From assembly GCF_946482535.1 (NCBI RefSeq), contig NZ_CAMLRU010000061.1, positions 1 to 14,145 of the forward strand: a stretch of DNA of 14,145 nt. Reading direction: 5' to 3'. The stretch comes from an uncultured Flavobacterium sp. Its GTDB lineage: Bacteria; Bacteroidota; Bacteroidia; Flavobacteriales; Flavobacteriaceae. Shown here piece after piece: positions 7,182 through 14,145 of the stretch. A program made the position numbers and the translations under genes. Within the stretch, counting starts at the first letter, position 1. The number at the start of each line of letters is the position of its first letter. Under the pieces are notes generated by a model. The model ran no database searches. It was not told where the DNA came from and saw only the letters and a list, made by a program, of their open reading frames with translations.

Positions 7182-7227
7182 CCATATACGTCCAAAGGAC
7201 GAATTGTATAATACAAAAAATAAAATA

Positions 7228-7758
7228 ATGCGGAAGCTGGAAAATAAAGAACTAGACCGAAAATCAATAGCCGACTTCAAAGAAGCCGAAAAAACACCCA
7301 TCACCATTATACTTGACGATATCAGAAGTCTGCATAACATTGGCTCGGTTTTCAGAACAGCTGATGCTTTTTTAATTGAAAAAATTTACCTGTGCGGCAT
7401 AACTGCCATTCCTCCAAACAAAGAAATCCACAAAACAGCCTTAGGCGCAACCGAAACTGTCACTTGGGAATACCAAAAAGAGGTGACCGATGTCATCCAA
7501 AATCTTAAAAAAGAAAACATTAAAGTGTTTGCCATAGAACAAGTTGAAAATGCTGTTTTTCTTCAAAATTTTACGGTTGATAAAAAAAACCGCTACGCCT
7601 TAGTATTTGGGAACGAAGTCTATGGAGTCTCCCAAAAAGCCATCGAACTTTGCGACGGCTCTATTGAAATTCCACAAATTGGCACCAAACATTCTCTAAA
7701 TATTTCCGTTAGTGCCGGAATTGTGGTTTGGGATATCTTTCAAAAGATGACTTTTTAA
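7228..7758 (+). CDS. SpoU/TrmH family RNA 2'-O-methyltransferase
   Basis: This 176-residue protein of the SPOUT class uses S-adenosylmethionine to methylate a ribose 2'-OH in tRNA or rRNA. All three family motifs are present: motif 1 NIGSVFRTADAF (from residue 37, with Arg43 the usual catalytic Arg), motif 2 ALVFGNEVYGVS (about 124-135), and motif 3 IPQIGTKHSLNISVSAG (148-164), which forms the knot that binds the cofactor. It has only the catalytic domain plus a short charged N-terminus. The frame is open upstream to 7150, but that stretch runs through the terminator and promoter, so the ATG at 7228 is chosen. The target nucleotide cannot be told from sequence; TrmH (tRNA Gm18) or TrmL (wobble position) types are both possible. 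Confidence 0.93.
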   Translation: MRKLENKELDRKSIADFKEAEKTPITIILDDIRSLHNIGSVFRTADAFLIEKIYLCGITAIPPNKEIHKTALGATETVTWEYQKEVTDVIQNLKKENIKVFAIEQVENAVFLQNFTVDKKNRYALVFGNEVYGVSQKAIELCDGSIEIPQIGTKHSLNISVSAGIVVWDIFQKMTF

Positions 7759-7824
7759 TGCTCTAACCCATATTTAAGAAAATATTATCACCGAAAGCGT
7801 CTGTTTTTAATTATTTTTATAGCC

Positions 7825-9927
7825 ATGAAAAGGAATTTTGCGCTATTCTTACTATTCTTGGTTTGGTCTATACAACACGCTCGGGGAAGTGCTTTTCTTT
7901 CTTTTGCCAACTTTCAAGCAACTAATATCGCCCCAACATTAATCGCTACGGGAAACCAAATTTACTGTCCGGGAACATCGATGAAAATTGTCACTGACAT
8001 GACCATAACCGATCCCGATGACTACGGAATTGATGCCATATACATACAGATTTCATCAGGCTACGACTTAGGTAGCGATAGTTTAACATTAACCGGAACC
8101 CATCCTAATATCAACACCGATTGGAATGCCGCAACCGGAACATTAACTTTAACCGGCGTGAGTGTTCAGCCAACATATGCCGAATTGGTAAGCGCCATAA
8201 AAGACATTGAATTTGCCTCCACATCGGCTAGCCCAAGCGGCACTCGTAACTTTTCTATTACGGTAGGACAAGCTAATTATCTACCTTCAAATGGCCATTA
8301 CTATCTTTATATTCCCAATATCGGAATCACTTGGTCTGCCGCAAAAGCCGCCGCACAAGCCAGTACTTATTATGGATTACAAGGCTACTTAGCTACTATA
8401 ACCTCAGCCGAAGAAGCCCAAATTGCAGGAGAACAAACCACCGGCGCCGGCTGGATAGGCGGTAGTGATGAAGAAACCGAAGGCATTTGGAAATGGATGA
8501 CCGGACCGGAAACCGGAACCGTATTTTGGAATGGAAACTTTACCGGTTTTACTACAAATTATGCTTTTTGGAATAACGGGGAACCTAATAATTCGGGGGA
8601 TGAAGATTATGCACATATTACCGCTCAGGGTGTAGGGATTCCGGGTTCTTGGAATGATTTATCTAACACCGGAGCAACAAGCGGAAGTTACCAACCCAAA
8701 GGATATATTGTAGAATATGGCGGTAGTCCGGGAGATCCGATTCTCTCTATATCAACCAGTACAACTTTGATGATTGCTACCATAACCAATACCGCCACAG
8801 CCATCCGATGCGGAACCGGAACCGTAACCTTGCAAGCTGTTTCAAATACCGGCACAGTTCATTGGTATTCTTCTGCTACAGGTGGCACACTGCTCGGATC
8901 GGGCAATACTTTTGTTACGCCAAGCATAGCTTCAACTACCACTTTTTATGCAGCTCCTCATTTCAACGGGTGTCCCGATAATTCAAGAGTACCGGTTACG
9001 GCTTCTGTTACTCCGAAACCCATTTTAACGGTGACTTCTCCCTACTTTATGTGCGATGAAAGTTATACAGTGATTGACGTAGTTACTTCCTCAGGGATTA
9101 TGTATTGGTATGATAGTCCAACCAGCAACAATCCTATTTTTTTAGGAACGCATTTTGTCGTTCCTAATATCCATCAAGACACCGTTTATTATGCCGAGGC
9201 AGATTACAATGGTTGTCATTCCGATAGGGCCACGGTGGAAGTTCTGGTATACGCTTCACCGGTGGTAACCGATGAAACACTGGAAGTATGTGAAGGCGAC
9301 ACTATTGTGCTAAGCGCTGACAATCCAAACATGACCTATCTTTGGTCGACCGGAGAAACAACACAAACCATAGTCGCTAACGGCTTGACCAATTATTCTG
9401 TTGTAGTCACCACGCCGGCTCCCGAAAGTTGTTCTAAAACCAAAAACTTCAGCATAACCTACCATACTCAGCCTGTAATTTCATCTATAGAAACCAACGG
9501 ATTACAAGTAACTATCAACACAACAGAAAGTGGTGATTTTGAATATTCCCTTGACGGAATAATTTATCAAAGTTCCAATGTTTTTGTGCTGAATGAAGGC
9601 GGAATGTATATAGGCTATGTCAGAGAAAGAAACCAATGCGGCTTGGATCAAAAACCTTTTGTCGTGATTTCTATACCTGAATTTTTCACTCCGAACGGAG
9701 ACAACATAAATGATACTTGGTCTATTAAAGGAGCCAATTATTTTTCTAACGCCGAAGTGAGAATCTTTGATCGATTCGGCAAACTTATTGCGGTTTTAAA
9801 CCGATACAATCCGGCTTGGGACGGCACCTATAACGGGACACTTTTGCCTTCTACCGATTATTGGTTTGTAGCTAAAATAAACGACTCCACACCCGAAATC
9901 AAAGGCCACTTTGCGATGATGCGATAA
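7825..9927 (+). CDS. secreted C-type lectin / Ig-like protein with T9SS type B sorting domain
   Basis: This 700-residue protein starts with a signal peptide (MKRNFALFLLFLVW, cleavage near 20-23). Residues about 30-150 form a beta-rich region with ITDPDDYGIDAIYIQ that I cannot name. A C-type lectin domain follows at about 154-299: Trp170 and the GYLATITSAEEAQ segment, IGGSDEETEGIWKW, the calcium- and sugar-binding motif EPN (253-255) and WND (276-278). Next come about four Ig-like segments (326-395, 398-477, 480-547, 548-617) with paired Cys and WYSS/WYDS features typical of gliding-associated Ig-like repeats. Residues 618-700 are the type B sorting domain: FFTPNGDNINDTW, VRIFDRFGKLI, WDGTYNG, ending GHFAMMR. 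It should be exported by Sec, crossed by T9SS and released or tethered outside. EPN suggests mannose-type ligands by analogy with animal lectins. No promoter was recognised in the 66-base gap upstream. Confidence 0.92.
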   Translation: MKRNFALFLLFLVWSIQHARGSAFLSFANFQATNIAPTLIATGNQIYCPGTSMKIVTDMTITDPDDYGIDAIYIQISSGYDLGSDSLTLTGTHPNINTDWNAATGTLTLTGVSVQPTYAELVSAIKDIEFASTSASPSGTRNFSITVGQANYLPSNGHYYLYIPNIGITWSAAKAAAQASTYYGLQGYLATITSAEEAQIAGEQTTGAGWIGGSDEETEGIWKWMTGPETGTVFWNGNFTGFTTNYAFWNNGEPNNSGDEDYAHITAQGVGIPGSWNDLSNTGATSGSYQPKGYIVEYGGSPGDPILSISTSTTLMIATITNTATAIRCGTGTVTLQAVSNTGTVHWYSSATGGTLLGSGNTFVTPSIASTTTFYAAPHFNGCPDNSRVPVTASVTPKPILTVTSPYFMCDESYTVIDVVTSSGIMYWYDSPTSNNPIFLGTHFVVPNIHQDTVYYAEADYNGCHSDRATVEVLVYASPVVTDETLEVCEGDTIVLSADNPNMTYLWSTGETTQTIVANGLTNYSVVVTTPAPESCSKTKNFSITYHTQPVISSIETNGLQVTINTTESGDFEYSLDGIIYQSSNVFVLNEGGMYIGYVRERNQCGLDQKPFVVISIPEFFTPNGDNINDTWSIKGANYFSNAEVRIFDRFGKLIAVLNRYNPAWDGTYNGTLLPSTDYWFVAKINDSTPEIKGHFAMMR

Positions 9928-9932
9928 TAATC

Positions 9933-11066
9933 TTATTGTATTTTATTTCGAATTTCTTCCAAAACAAAAACATAATCGTCTTGATTGTTCAGGAAATCCC
10001 TATTGGTTACATCTATAATTAAGACGTTCAAATCCTTTTGAGATTTGATGTAATCCAAATAACCATTGTTGATTTTTTCCAAATAATCCGCCGGAATTTC
10101 TTGTTCGTAACTTCGACCTCGGGTTTTGATGTTGGCCAAAAGTCTTTCGGTACTTTGGTATAAATAAATATACAAATCGGGCTTCGGCATTTCTTTGTAG
10201 ATGATATCAAACATGGTTTTGTATAAGCGATACTCATCTTCCGCCAAAGTCACTTTGGCAAAAATCAACGATTTAAAAATATGATAATCGGCCACGATAA
10301 AATCCTTAAACAAATCAAACTGCGCCAAATCATCGGAAATTTGTTGGTATCTATCGGCCAAAAAAGACATCTCCAACGGAAATGCGTACCGACTTTGGTC
10401 TTCATAAAACTTCGGCAAAAACGGATTATCGGCAAAGCGTTCCAATACGGTTTTCGCATTGAAATCTTCGGCTAATTTATTGGTCAAAGTCGTTTTCCCG
10501 GCGCCGATATTGCCTTCGATTGCGATGTAATTGAAATGGTCTAACTTGATTTTGGCGATAGGAATTTCCAAATTTTGCACCACTTTGCAATTGCTTTTAT
10601 CTTCGGATAAGACTAACAATTCGTGCAAGTATTTTTGCAAAATAGGATGACGCCAATCGAGATTTAAATCGCGCATCGGCAACAATACAAACAAGCGGTT
10701 TTGCATTTCGGGATGCGGCACTTGCAATTTTTCGGAAGCGATGATTTCTTCGTCAAAAGCAATTACATCGATGTCAATCATTCGGGCTTGATAACCGTCA
10801 ACATTCTCTCGAACTCTTCCTAAAGCTTCCTCAAGCAACAACACTTCTTCTAAGATTTGGTGTGCCGATTTATGGGTATTCATCACCACTGCACAATTGT
10901 AAAACTTCTCGCTTTCAAAACCCCATGAAGGTGTTTCATAAAGTTTGGAAACTCGGATGATCGTGCCAATCTCTTTGTGCAAACAATCAATGCAACGCTC
11001 AATGTTTTCGAGACGATTGCCTTGGTTGGTGCCCAATGATAAAATGACCTGATGCTGCTTGTTCAT
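9933..11066 (-). CDS. folK: bifunctional FolK (HPPK) - deoxynucleoside kinase fusion
   Basis: This 377-residue protein has two enzyme domains. Residues 6-152 are 6-hydroxymethyl-7,8-dihydropterin pyrophosphokinase of folate synthesis: LSLGTNQGNR near the start, YETPSWGF, FYNCAVV, and the signature GRVRENVDGYQARMIDIDVIAF, with Asp98/Asp100 matching the Mg-binding pair of E. coli HPPK (Asp95/Asp97). Residues 179-377 are a deoxynucleoside kinase: Walker A GNIGAGKT (185-192, Lys191), ERFADNPFL, ADYHIFKSLIFAK and the lid RGRSYE (316-321). Together it would activate the pterin for folate and salvage deoxynucleosides in the cytoplasm. There is no stop or frameshift between the domains. Such fusions are, from general knowledge, usual in Flavobacteriia. 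The gene is convergent with the lectin gene, only 5 bases separating the stops, and no terminator is visible there. The nucleoside specificity is unknown. Confidence 0.93.
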   Translation of the reverse strand: MNKQHQVILSLGTNQGNRLENIERCIDCLHKEIGTIIRVSKLYETPSWGFESEKFYNCAVVMNTHKSAHQILEEVLLLEEALGRVRENVDGYQARMIDIDVIAFDEEIIASEKLQVPHPEMQNRLFVLLPMRDLNLDWRHPILQKYLHELLVLSEDKSNCKVVQNLEIPIAKIKLDHFNYIAIEGNIGAGKTTLTNKLAEDFNAKTVLERFADNPFLPKFYEDQSRYAFPLEMSFLADRYQQISDDLAQFDLFKDFIVADYHIFKSLIFAKVTLAEDEYRLYKTMFDIIYKEMPKPDLYIYLYQSTERLLANIKTRGRSYEQEIPADYLEKINNGYLDYIKSQKDLNVLIIDVTNRDFLNNQDDYVFVLEEIRNKIQ

Positions 11067-11244
11067 AGAAGCACAAATTAACTAAAACTATTTCAGAATA
11101 ACGGCAAAAAATACCCGACTGTTAATAACAATTTCTCAACAATTCGTTGGCACCAAAATCATAAAACTTCTTTAAATAGTAACCTTAATATCGGCAAAAG
11201 GCATTATTTTTGTTTAGCCAATGCGTAACTAAATCTATCACATC
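11067..11244. other. intergenic region between divergent folK fusion and asmA-like gene
   Basis: These 178 bases hold no supported gene. The + strand box at 11205-11212 is the only convincing promoter element. For folK the best minus-strand box is TTAATTTG near 11072-11079, with one mismatch. A sigma-54-like TTGGCACC (11148-11155) lacks the -12 part. Confidence 0.6.
11205..11212 (+). promoter_or_regulatory. -7 box for the AsmA-family gene
   Basis: TATTTTTG fits TAnnTTTG and places the start near 11219, about 26 bases before the ATG at 11245. No TTTG is seen at the -33 position. Confidence 0.5.
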
Positions 11245-13857
11245 ATGTTAAAGAAAAGCCTAAAAATTATCGGAATTGTTTTGTTGCTGTTAGTGGTTTC
11301 CGCTTTTGCGATTCCGTATTTCTTTAAAGACCAAATCAAAGCCAAAATCGAAAAAGCCATCAACGAAAAAGTCGATGCCAAAGTGGCTTTCGCGGATGCC
11401 CATTTGAGTTTGTTTCGCAATTTTCCCAATGCCAGTGTAAAAGTTGAAAAACTCTCCATCATCAACAAAGCACCTTTTGAAGGTGATACTTTAGTAGCTT
11501 TTGACGAGTTAAATCTGAAAATGTCTATCGGGCAATTGTTCAATAGCGATACTGAACCCATGCAAATTGACGGCATCGATTCTAAAAACGGCTTAATCAA
11601 TATCATTTTTAACAAAGACGGTGTCGGCAATTTTGATATCGCTTTAAAAGAAGAAAAGAAAGCTGACGACAGTAAAAGCAAACCGCTTTCTTTAAAAATC
11701 AAAGAATATTCGGTGGAGAATTTCAAGTTTAAATACTACGACGAACGGTCCAAAATCAAAATGGTTTTAGACAGCATCAACCACCAAGGAACAGGAGATT
11801 TTGCCGCTTCTAAATTGGATTTAACCACCAAAACCACCACCAAAGTTTCGCTCGATATGGATAAAGTGAATTACATGAAAAATGTAGCGATATCATTGGA
11901 TGCGATTTTAGGTATCGATTTAGACCTAAGCAAATATACTTTCAAGAAAAATGAAGCCAAAATCAACGAATTGCCTTTAAAATTTGACGGATTTATCCAA
12001 ATGGTAGATGACGGACAAGTCTATGATTTGACTTTTCAAACACCGACTTCTTCGTTTAAAAATTTCTTAGGTTTAATTCCGGCGCAATATTCGAGCAACT
12101 TGAAAGACGTGAAAACCAATGGCGATTTTACCGTTACCGGATTTGCCAAAGGAAAATTAACCGATACAACAGTGCCAAAATTCAATATTGATATTGCTTC
12201 GAATAACGCTTCGTTCCAATACCCTAATTTACCGAAATCGGTGCAAAACATTGTTATCGATACCAAAATCATCAACGAAACCGGTTTGATGAATGATACT
12301 TATGTGAATTTAGATAAATTGTCGTTCCAAATTGACCAAGATGTTTTTAATGCCAAAGCCAATATTAAAAATGTAGCCGAAAATGCTTTGGTCAATGCCG
12401 AACTCAAAGGCACTATTAACTTGGCCAACGTGACTAAAGCTTATCCGGTCAAATTAGACAAACCTTTAACCGGAGTTTTAAAAGCCGATGTGAAAACGGA
12501 ATTCGACATGCAATCGGTAGAAAAAAGCGATTATGCCCGCATTAAAAATGCCGGAACCATCGATTTAACAGGATTTAATTATACCGATGAGAACGGCAAA
12601 ACGATGAAAATTTCCAGAGCATTGGTGTCTTTTGATCCGAGTCGTGTAAATCTGAAACAATTCAATGCCGTAACCGGAAAAACCGATTTGGCGGTGAATG
12701 GTGTCTTGGAAAATTTCTACGGTTTTGTATTTAAAAACCAAGAATTGAAAGGGAACTTCAATTTGCAATCCAATCAGTTAGCCGTAAACGATTTTATGAC
12801 CACGGAAGTCGATACCAAAAAAGAAACGAAAGCCAACGAACCAATGAAAATTCCGGCATTTTTGAATTGTTCCTTAACGGCTAAAGCCAATACGGTTTTA
12901 TATGATAATTTGGTACTTAAAAATGTTTCGGGTAAAGTAATTATCAAAGACCAAAAGGCCACTTTAGAAAACGGTAAAACCGATATTTTCGGCGGCTCAA
13001 TTGCGTTCAACGGTGATGTTTCGACTAAAGAAAAAACACCGAAATTCAACATGGATTTGGGTTTGAATGGTGTCGACATTATGCAAACCTTTACGCAACT
13101 AGACATGATGAAAAAAATTGCGCCGATTGCCGGTGTGATTAACGGAAAACTGAATTCCAAAATCAAATTATCCGGAAATTTAGATGCCAAAGAAATGACA
13201 CCTGATTTGAACAGTTTATCCGGAGATTTGTTGGGACAATTGCTTTCGACTACAGTCAATTCGAGCAATTCAACCTTGCTGACCGCTTTGGATGACAAGC
13301 TGAATTTTGTGGATTTGAAAAAATTAAACCTCAACGATTTAAAAGCAGCGATTACTTTCAAAAACGGGAAAGTAAACGTAAAACCCTTCGATTTAAAATA
13401 CCAAGACATCAAAGTCAATATTGGCGGAACGCATGGTTTTGACCAAAGTATGAACTACAATTTGAAATTAGATGTTCCGGCTAAATATTTGGGAACCGAA
13501 GCCAATAATTTAATCGCCAAACTATCTCCGGCCGACGCCAAAAAAGTAGAGAATGTTCCGATTAACGCTATGTTGGGCGGCAGTTTCTCCAATCCGAAAG
13601 TGACTACTGATGTTAAGCAAGCCACAACATCCTTGGTTAATAATTTGGTCAAACAACAAAAAGACAAATTGGTTTCGGGCACTAAAGATGCTTTGAACAG
13701 TGTCATATCGAATGCTACCAAACCCAAAAATGACACCACCAAAACTGATGTAAAGACAGATGTAAAAACCAAAGCCAACAGTCTAATCAAAGACTTGTTC
13801 AATAAAAAGAAAAAGGAAGCGCCAAAAACGGAAACAACACCGACGCCGACAAAATAA
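11245..13857 (+). CDS. AsmA family envelope protein
   Basis: This 870-residue protein has a single N-terminal membrane anchor (about residues 7-25, GIVLLLLVVSAFAIPYFF) and a long, beta-rich periplasmic part. The N-terminal AsmA pattern is seen after the anchor: IKAKIEKAINEKVDAKVAFADAHLSLFRNFPNASVKVEKLSI, interrupted here only by line of reading, then LVAFDELNLKMSIGQLF. Later repeated strands such as SGKVIIKDQKATLENGKTDIFGG and the AsmA C-terminal-like block LNGVDIMQTFTQLD to VINGKLNSKIKLSG (about 610-650) fit the family. AsmA-like proteins are elongated groove-shaped proteins linked to phospholipid transport and outer-membrane assembly. The last 80 residues are rich in Lys, Thr and Pro and look unstructured. 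It has its own promoter and terminator. Membership is confident; the exact cargo is unknown. Confidence 0.88.
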   Translation: MLKKSLKIIGIVLLLLVVSAFAIPYFFKDQIKAKIEKAINEKVDAKVAFADAHLSLFRNFPNASVKVEKLSIINKAPFEGDTLVAFDELNLKMSIGQLFNSDTEPMQIDGIDSKNGLINIIFNKDGVGNFDIALKEEKKADDSKSKPLSLKIKEYSVENFKFKYYDERSKIKMVLDSINHQGTGDFAASKLDLTTKTTTKVSLDMDKVNYMKNVAISLDAILGIDLDLSKYTFKKNEAKINELPLKFDGFIQMVDDGQVYDLTFQTPTSSFKNFLGLIPAQYSSNLKDVKTNGDFTVTGFAKGKLTDTTVPKFNIDIASNNASFQYPNLPKSVQNIVIDTKIINETGLMNDTYVNLDKLSFQIDQDVFNAKANIKNVAENALVNAELKGTINLANVTKAYPVKLDKPLTGVLKADVKTEFDMQSVEKSDYARIKNAGTIDLTGFNYTDENGKTMKISRALVSFDPSRVNLKQFNAVTGKTDLAVNGVLENFYGFVFKNQELKGNFNLQSNQLAVNDFMTTEVDTKKETKANEPMKIPAFLNCSLTAKANTVLYDNLVLKNVSGKVIIKDQKATLENGKTDIFGGSIAFNGDVSTKEKTPKFNMDLGLNGVDIMQTFTQLDMMKKIAPIAGVINGKLNSKIKLSGNLDAKEMTPDLNSLSGDLLGQLLSTTVNSSNSTLLTALDDKLNFVDLKKLNLNDLKAAITFKNGKVNVKPFDLKYQDIKVNIGGTHGFDQSMNYNLKLDVPAKYLGTEANNLIAKLSPADAKKVENVPINAMLGGSFSNPKVTTDVKQATTSLVNNLVKQQKDKLVSGTKDALNSVISNATKPKNDTTKTDVKTDVKTKANSLIKDLFNKKKKEAPKTETTPTPTK

Positions 13858-13863
13858 AAAAAG

Positions 13864-13892
13864 AAACCCTTTCGTCACTGAAAGGGTTTTTT
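13864..13892 (+). terminator. terminator between the AsmA-family gene and the convergent DUF2797 gene
   Basis: AAACCCTTTC (13864-13873) pairs perfectly with GAAAGGGTTT (13880-13889) over a 6-base loop, with six T after it. A run of A upstream (13855-13863) gives a T-rich tail on the minus strand as well, so it probably works in both directions. Confidence 0.92.
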
Positions 13893-13894
13893 AT

Positions 13895-14145
13895 TTAAAT
13901 ACTGATTTTTACCACATAGCCTTCAAAGGTTCGAACGTTAAAAACAGTACCGTCTTCAAATAGTAAATATTGTCCTTTGACACCGGTTAGTTTTCCTGAA
14001 AAGTTAGGTGATTTGTCTAAATTCAGACTGTTGACTTTAGTCGGATATTGTAAAACGGGGTATTGCAATTCGTATAAATCTTCTTTATTTGGGTTGAAAA
14101 ATTCCCGTACTTCTGTTGGAATCAGGTTTTCTAATTTTAATCTTT
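13895..14145 (-). CDS. DUF2797 domain protein, C-terminal part (5' end outside window)
   Basis: On the minus strand a frame stays open from the window edge to TAA at 13895-13897, giving 82 C-terminal residues. It reads LKLENLIPTEVREFFNP, ELQYPVLQYPTKVNSLNL, then FSGKLTGVKGQYLLFEDG and TVFNVRTFEGYVVKISI at the end. The pattern of G-x-K-G-x-Y-L-x-F-x-x-G-x-x-x-N-x-R-x-x-x-G-Y closing the protein is what I recall from DUF2797 proteins of Bacteroidota, which are about 260 residues and of unknown function. The start codon and N-terminal part are not in the window. The coding call is strong; the family name is from memory of the pattern. Confidence 0.8.
   Translation of the reverse strand, partial: RLKLENLIPTEVREFFNPNKEDLYELQYPVLQYPTKVNSLNLDKSPNFSGKLTGVKGQYLLFEDGTVFNVRTFEGYVVKISI

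Noticed and set aside
7150..7227. Upstream start for the RNA methyltransferase at 7150
   Set aside because: The added stretch runs through the terminator hairpin, T tract and promoter, so it cannot be a real N-terminus.
11148..11162. TTGGCACC upstream of the AsmA-family gene as a second sigma-54 element
   Set aside because: Ten bases after GG the sequence is AT instead of GC, so the -12 half is missing.
11221..11232. Three-codon leader frame (ATG CGT AAC TAA) ahead of the AsmA-family gene
   Set aside because: It lies at the predicted transcript start itself, has no ribosome site, and is too short to tell from chance.
11238..11726. 162-codon minus-strand frame over the start of the AsmA-family gene
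   Set aside because: It is antisense to the anchor and N-terminal AsmA region, has no family features, and no promoter box was seen for it.
12774..13802. Long minus-strand open frames inside the AsmA-family gene (214 and 115 codons)
   Set aside because: They are antisense to a well-supported gene, with hydrophobic low-complexity translations and no recognisable domain; they follow from the codon use of the + strand gene.

Overview
The window looks like an ordinary chromosomal segment of a Flavobacterium-like member of the Bacteroidota (phylum placement firm, genus an inference). The DNA is AT-rich. Several upstream regions carry the Bacteroidota sigma-A -7 box TAnnTTTG, start sites lack a strong Shine-Dalgarno sequence, and one protein ends in a type IX secretion (T9SS) type B sorting domain. 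Other lineage-typical proteins are an S46 dipeptidyl peptidase, a DUF1573 protein and a FolK-deoxynucleoside kinase fusion. No phage, insertion sequence, CRISPR array or obvious foreign island was seen.

Layout: (1) 1-531, the 3' part of a Kdo transferase gene (waaA/kdtA), followed after 40 bases by an S46 dipeptidyl peptidase (572-2716) with the residue that marks the acidic-specific DPP11 type. (2) 2717-3149, a small low-complexity lipoprotein gene with a sigma-A-like promoter, a possible sigma-54-like element further upstream, a hairpin across its stop codon, and a strong terminator. (3) 3177-3527 (-), a tandem DUF1508/YegP-like protein. (4) 3549-3831 (-), a tRNA-Gly(GCC) to tRNA-Leu(TAA) unit with its own promoter and terminator. 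(5) 3895-6501 (-), mutS with a TTG start. (6) 6655-7116, a secreted DUF1573 protein, then a terminator and, immediately after it, the promoter of a SpoU/TrmH-type RNA methyltransferase (7228-7758). (7) 7825-9927, a large secreted C-type lectin/Ig-like protein with a T9SS type B sorting domain. (8) 9933-11066 (-), a FolK-dNK fusion convergent with the lectin gene. (9) 11245-13857, an AsmA-family envelope protein with a terminator. (10) 13895-14145 (-), the C-terminal end of a DUF2797 protein that runs off the window.

The genes are mostly single transcription units with mixed orientations, doing housekeeping (mismatch repair, tRNA, RNA methylation, folate and nucleotide salvage) and envelope work (Kdo transfer, AsmA, lipoprotein, secreted peptidase, secreted lectin). 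They do not form one evident pathway, and I did not find a convincing new multi-gene system. The points worth a second look are local: the bifunctional FolK-dNK, the secreted lectin with intact sugar-binding motifs, the regulatory layout around the small lipoprotein gene, the predicted DPP11 specificity, and a heptamer repeat inside waaA.
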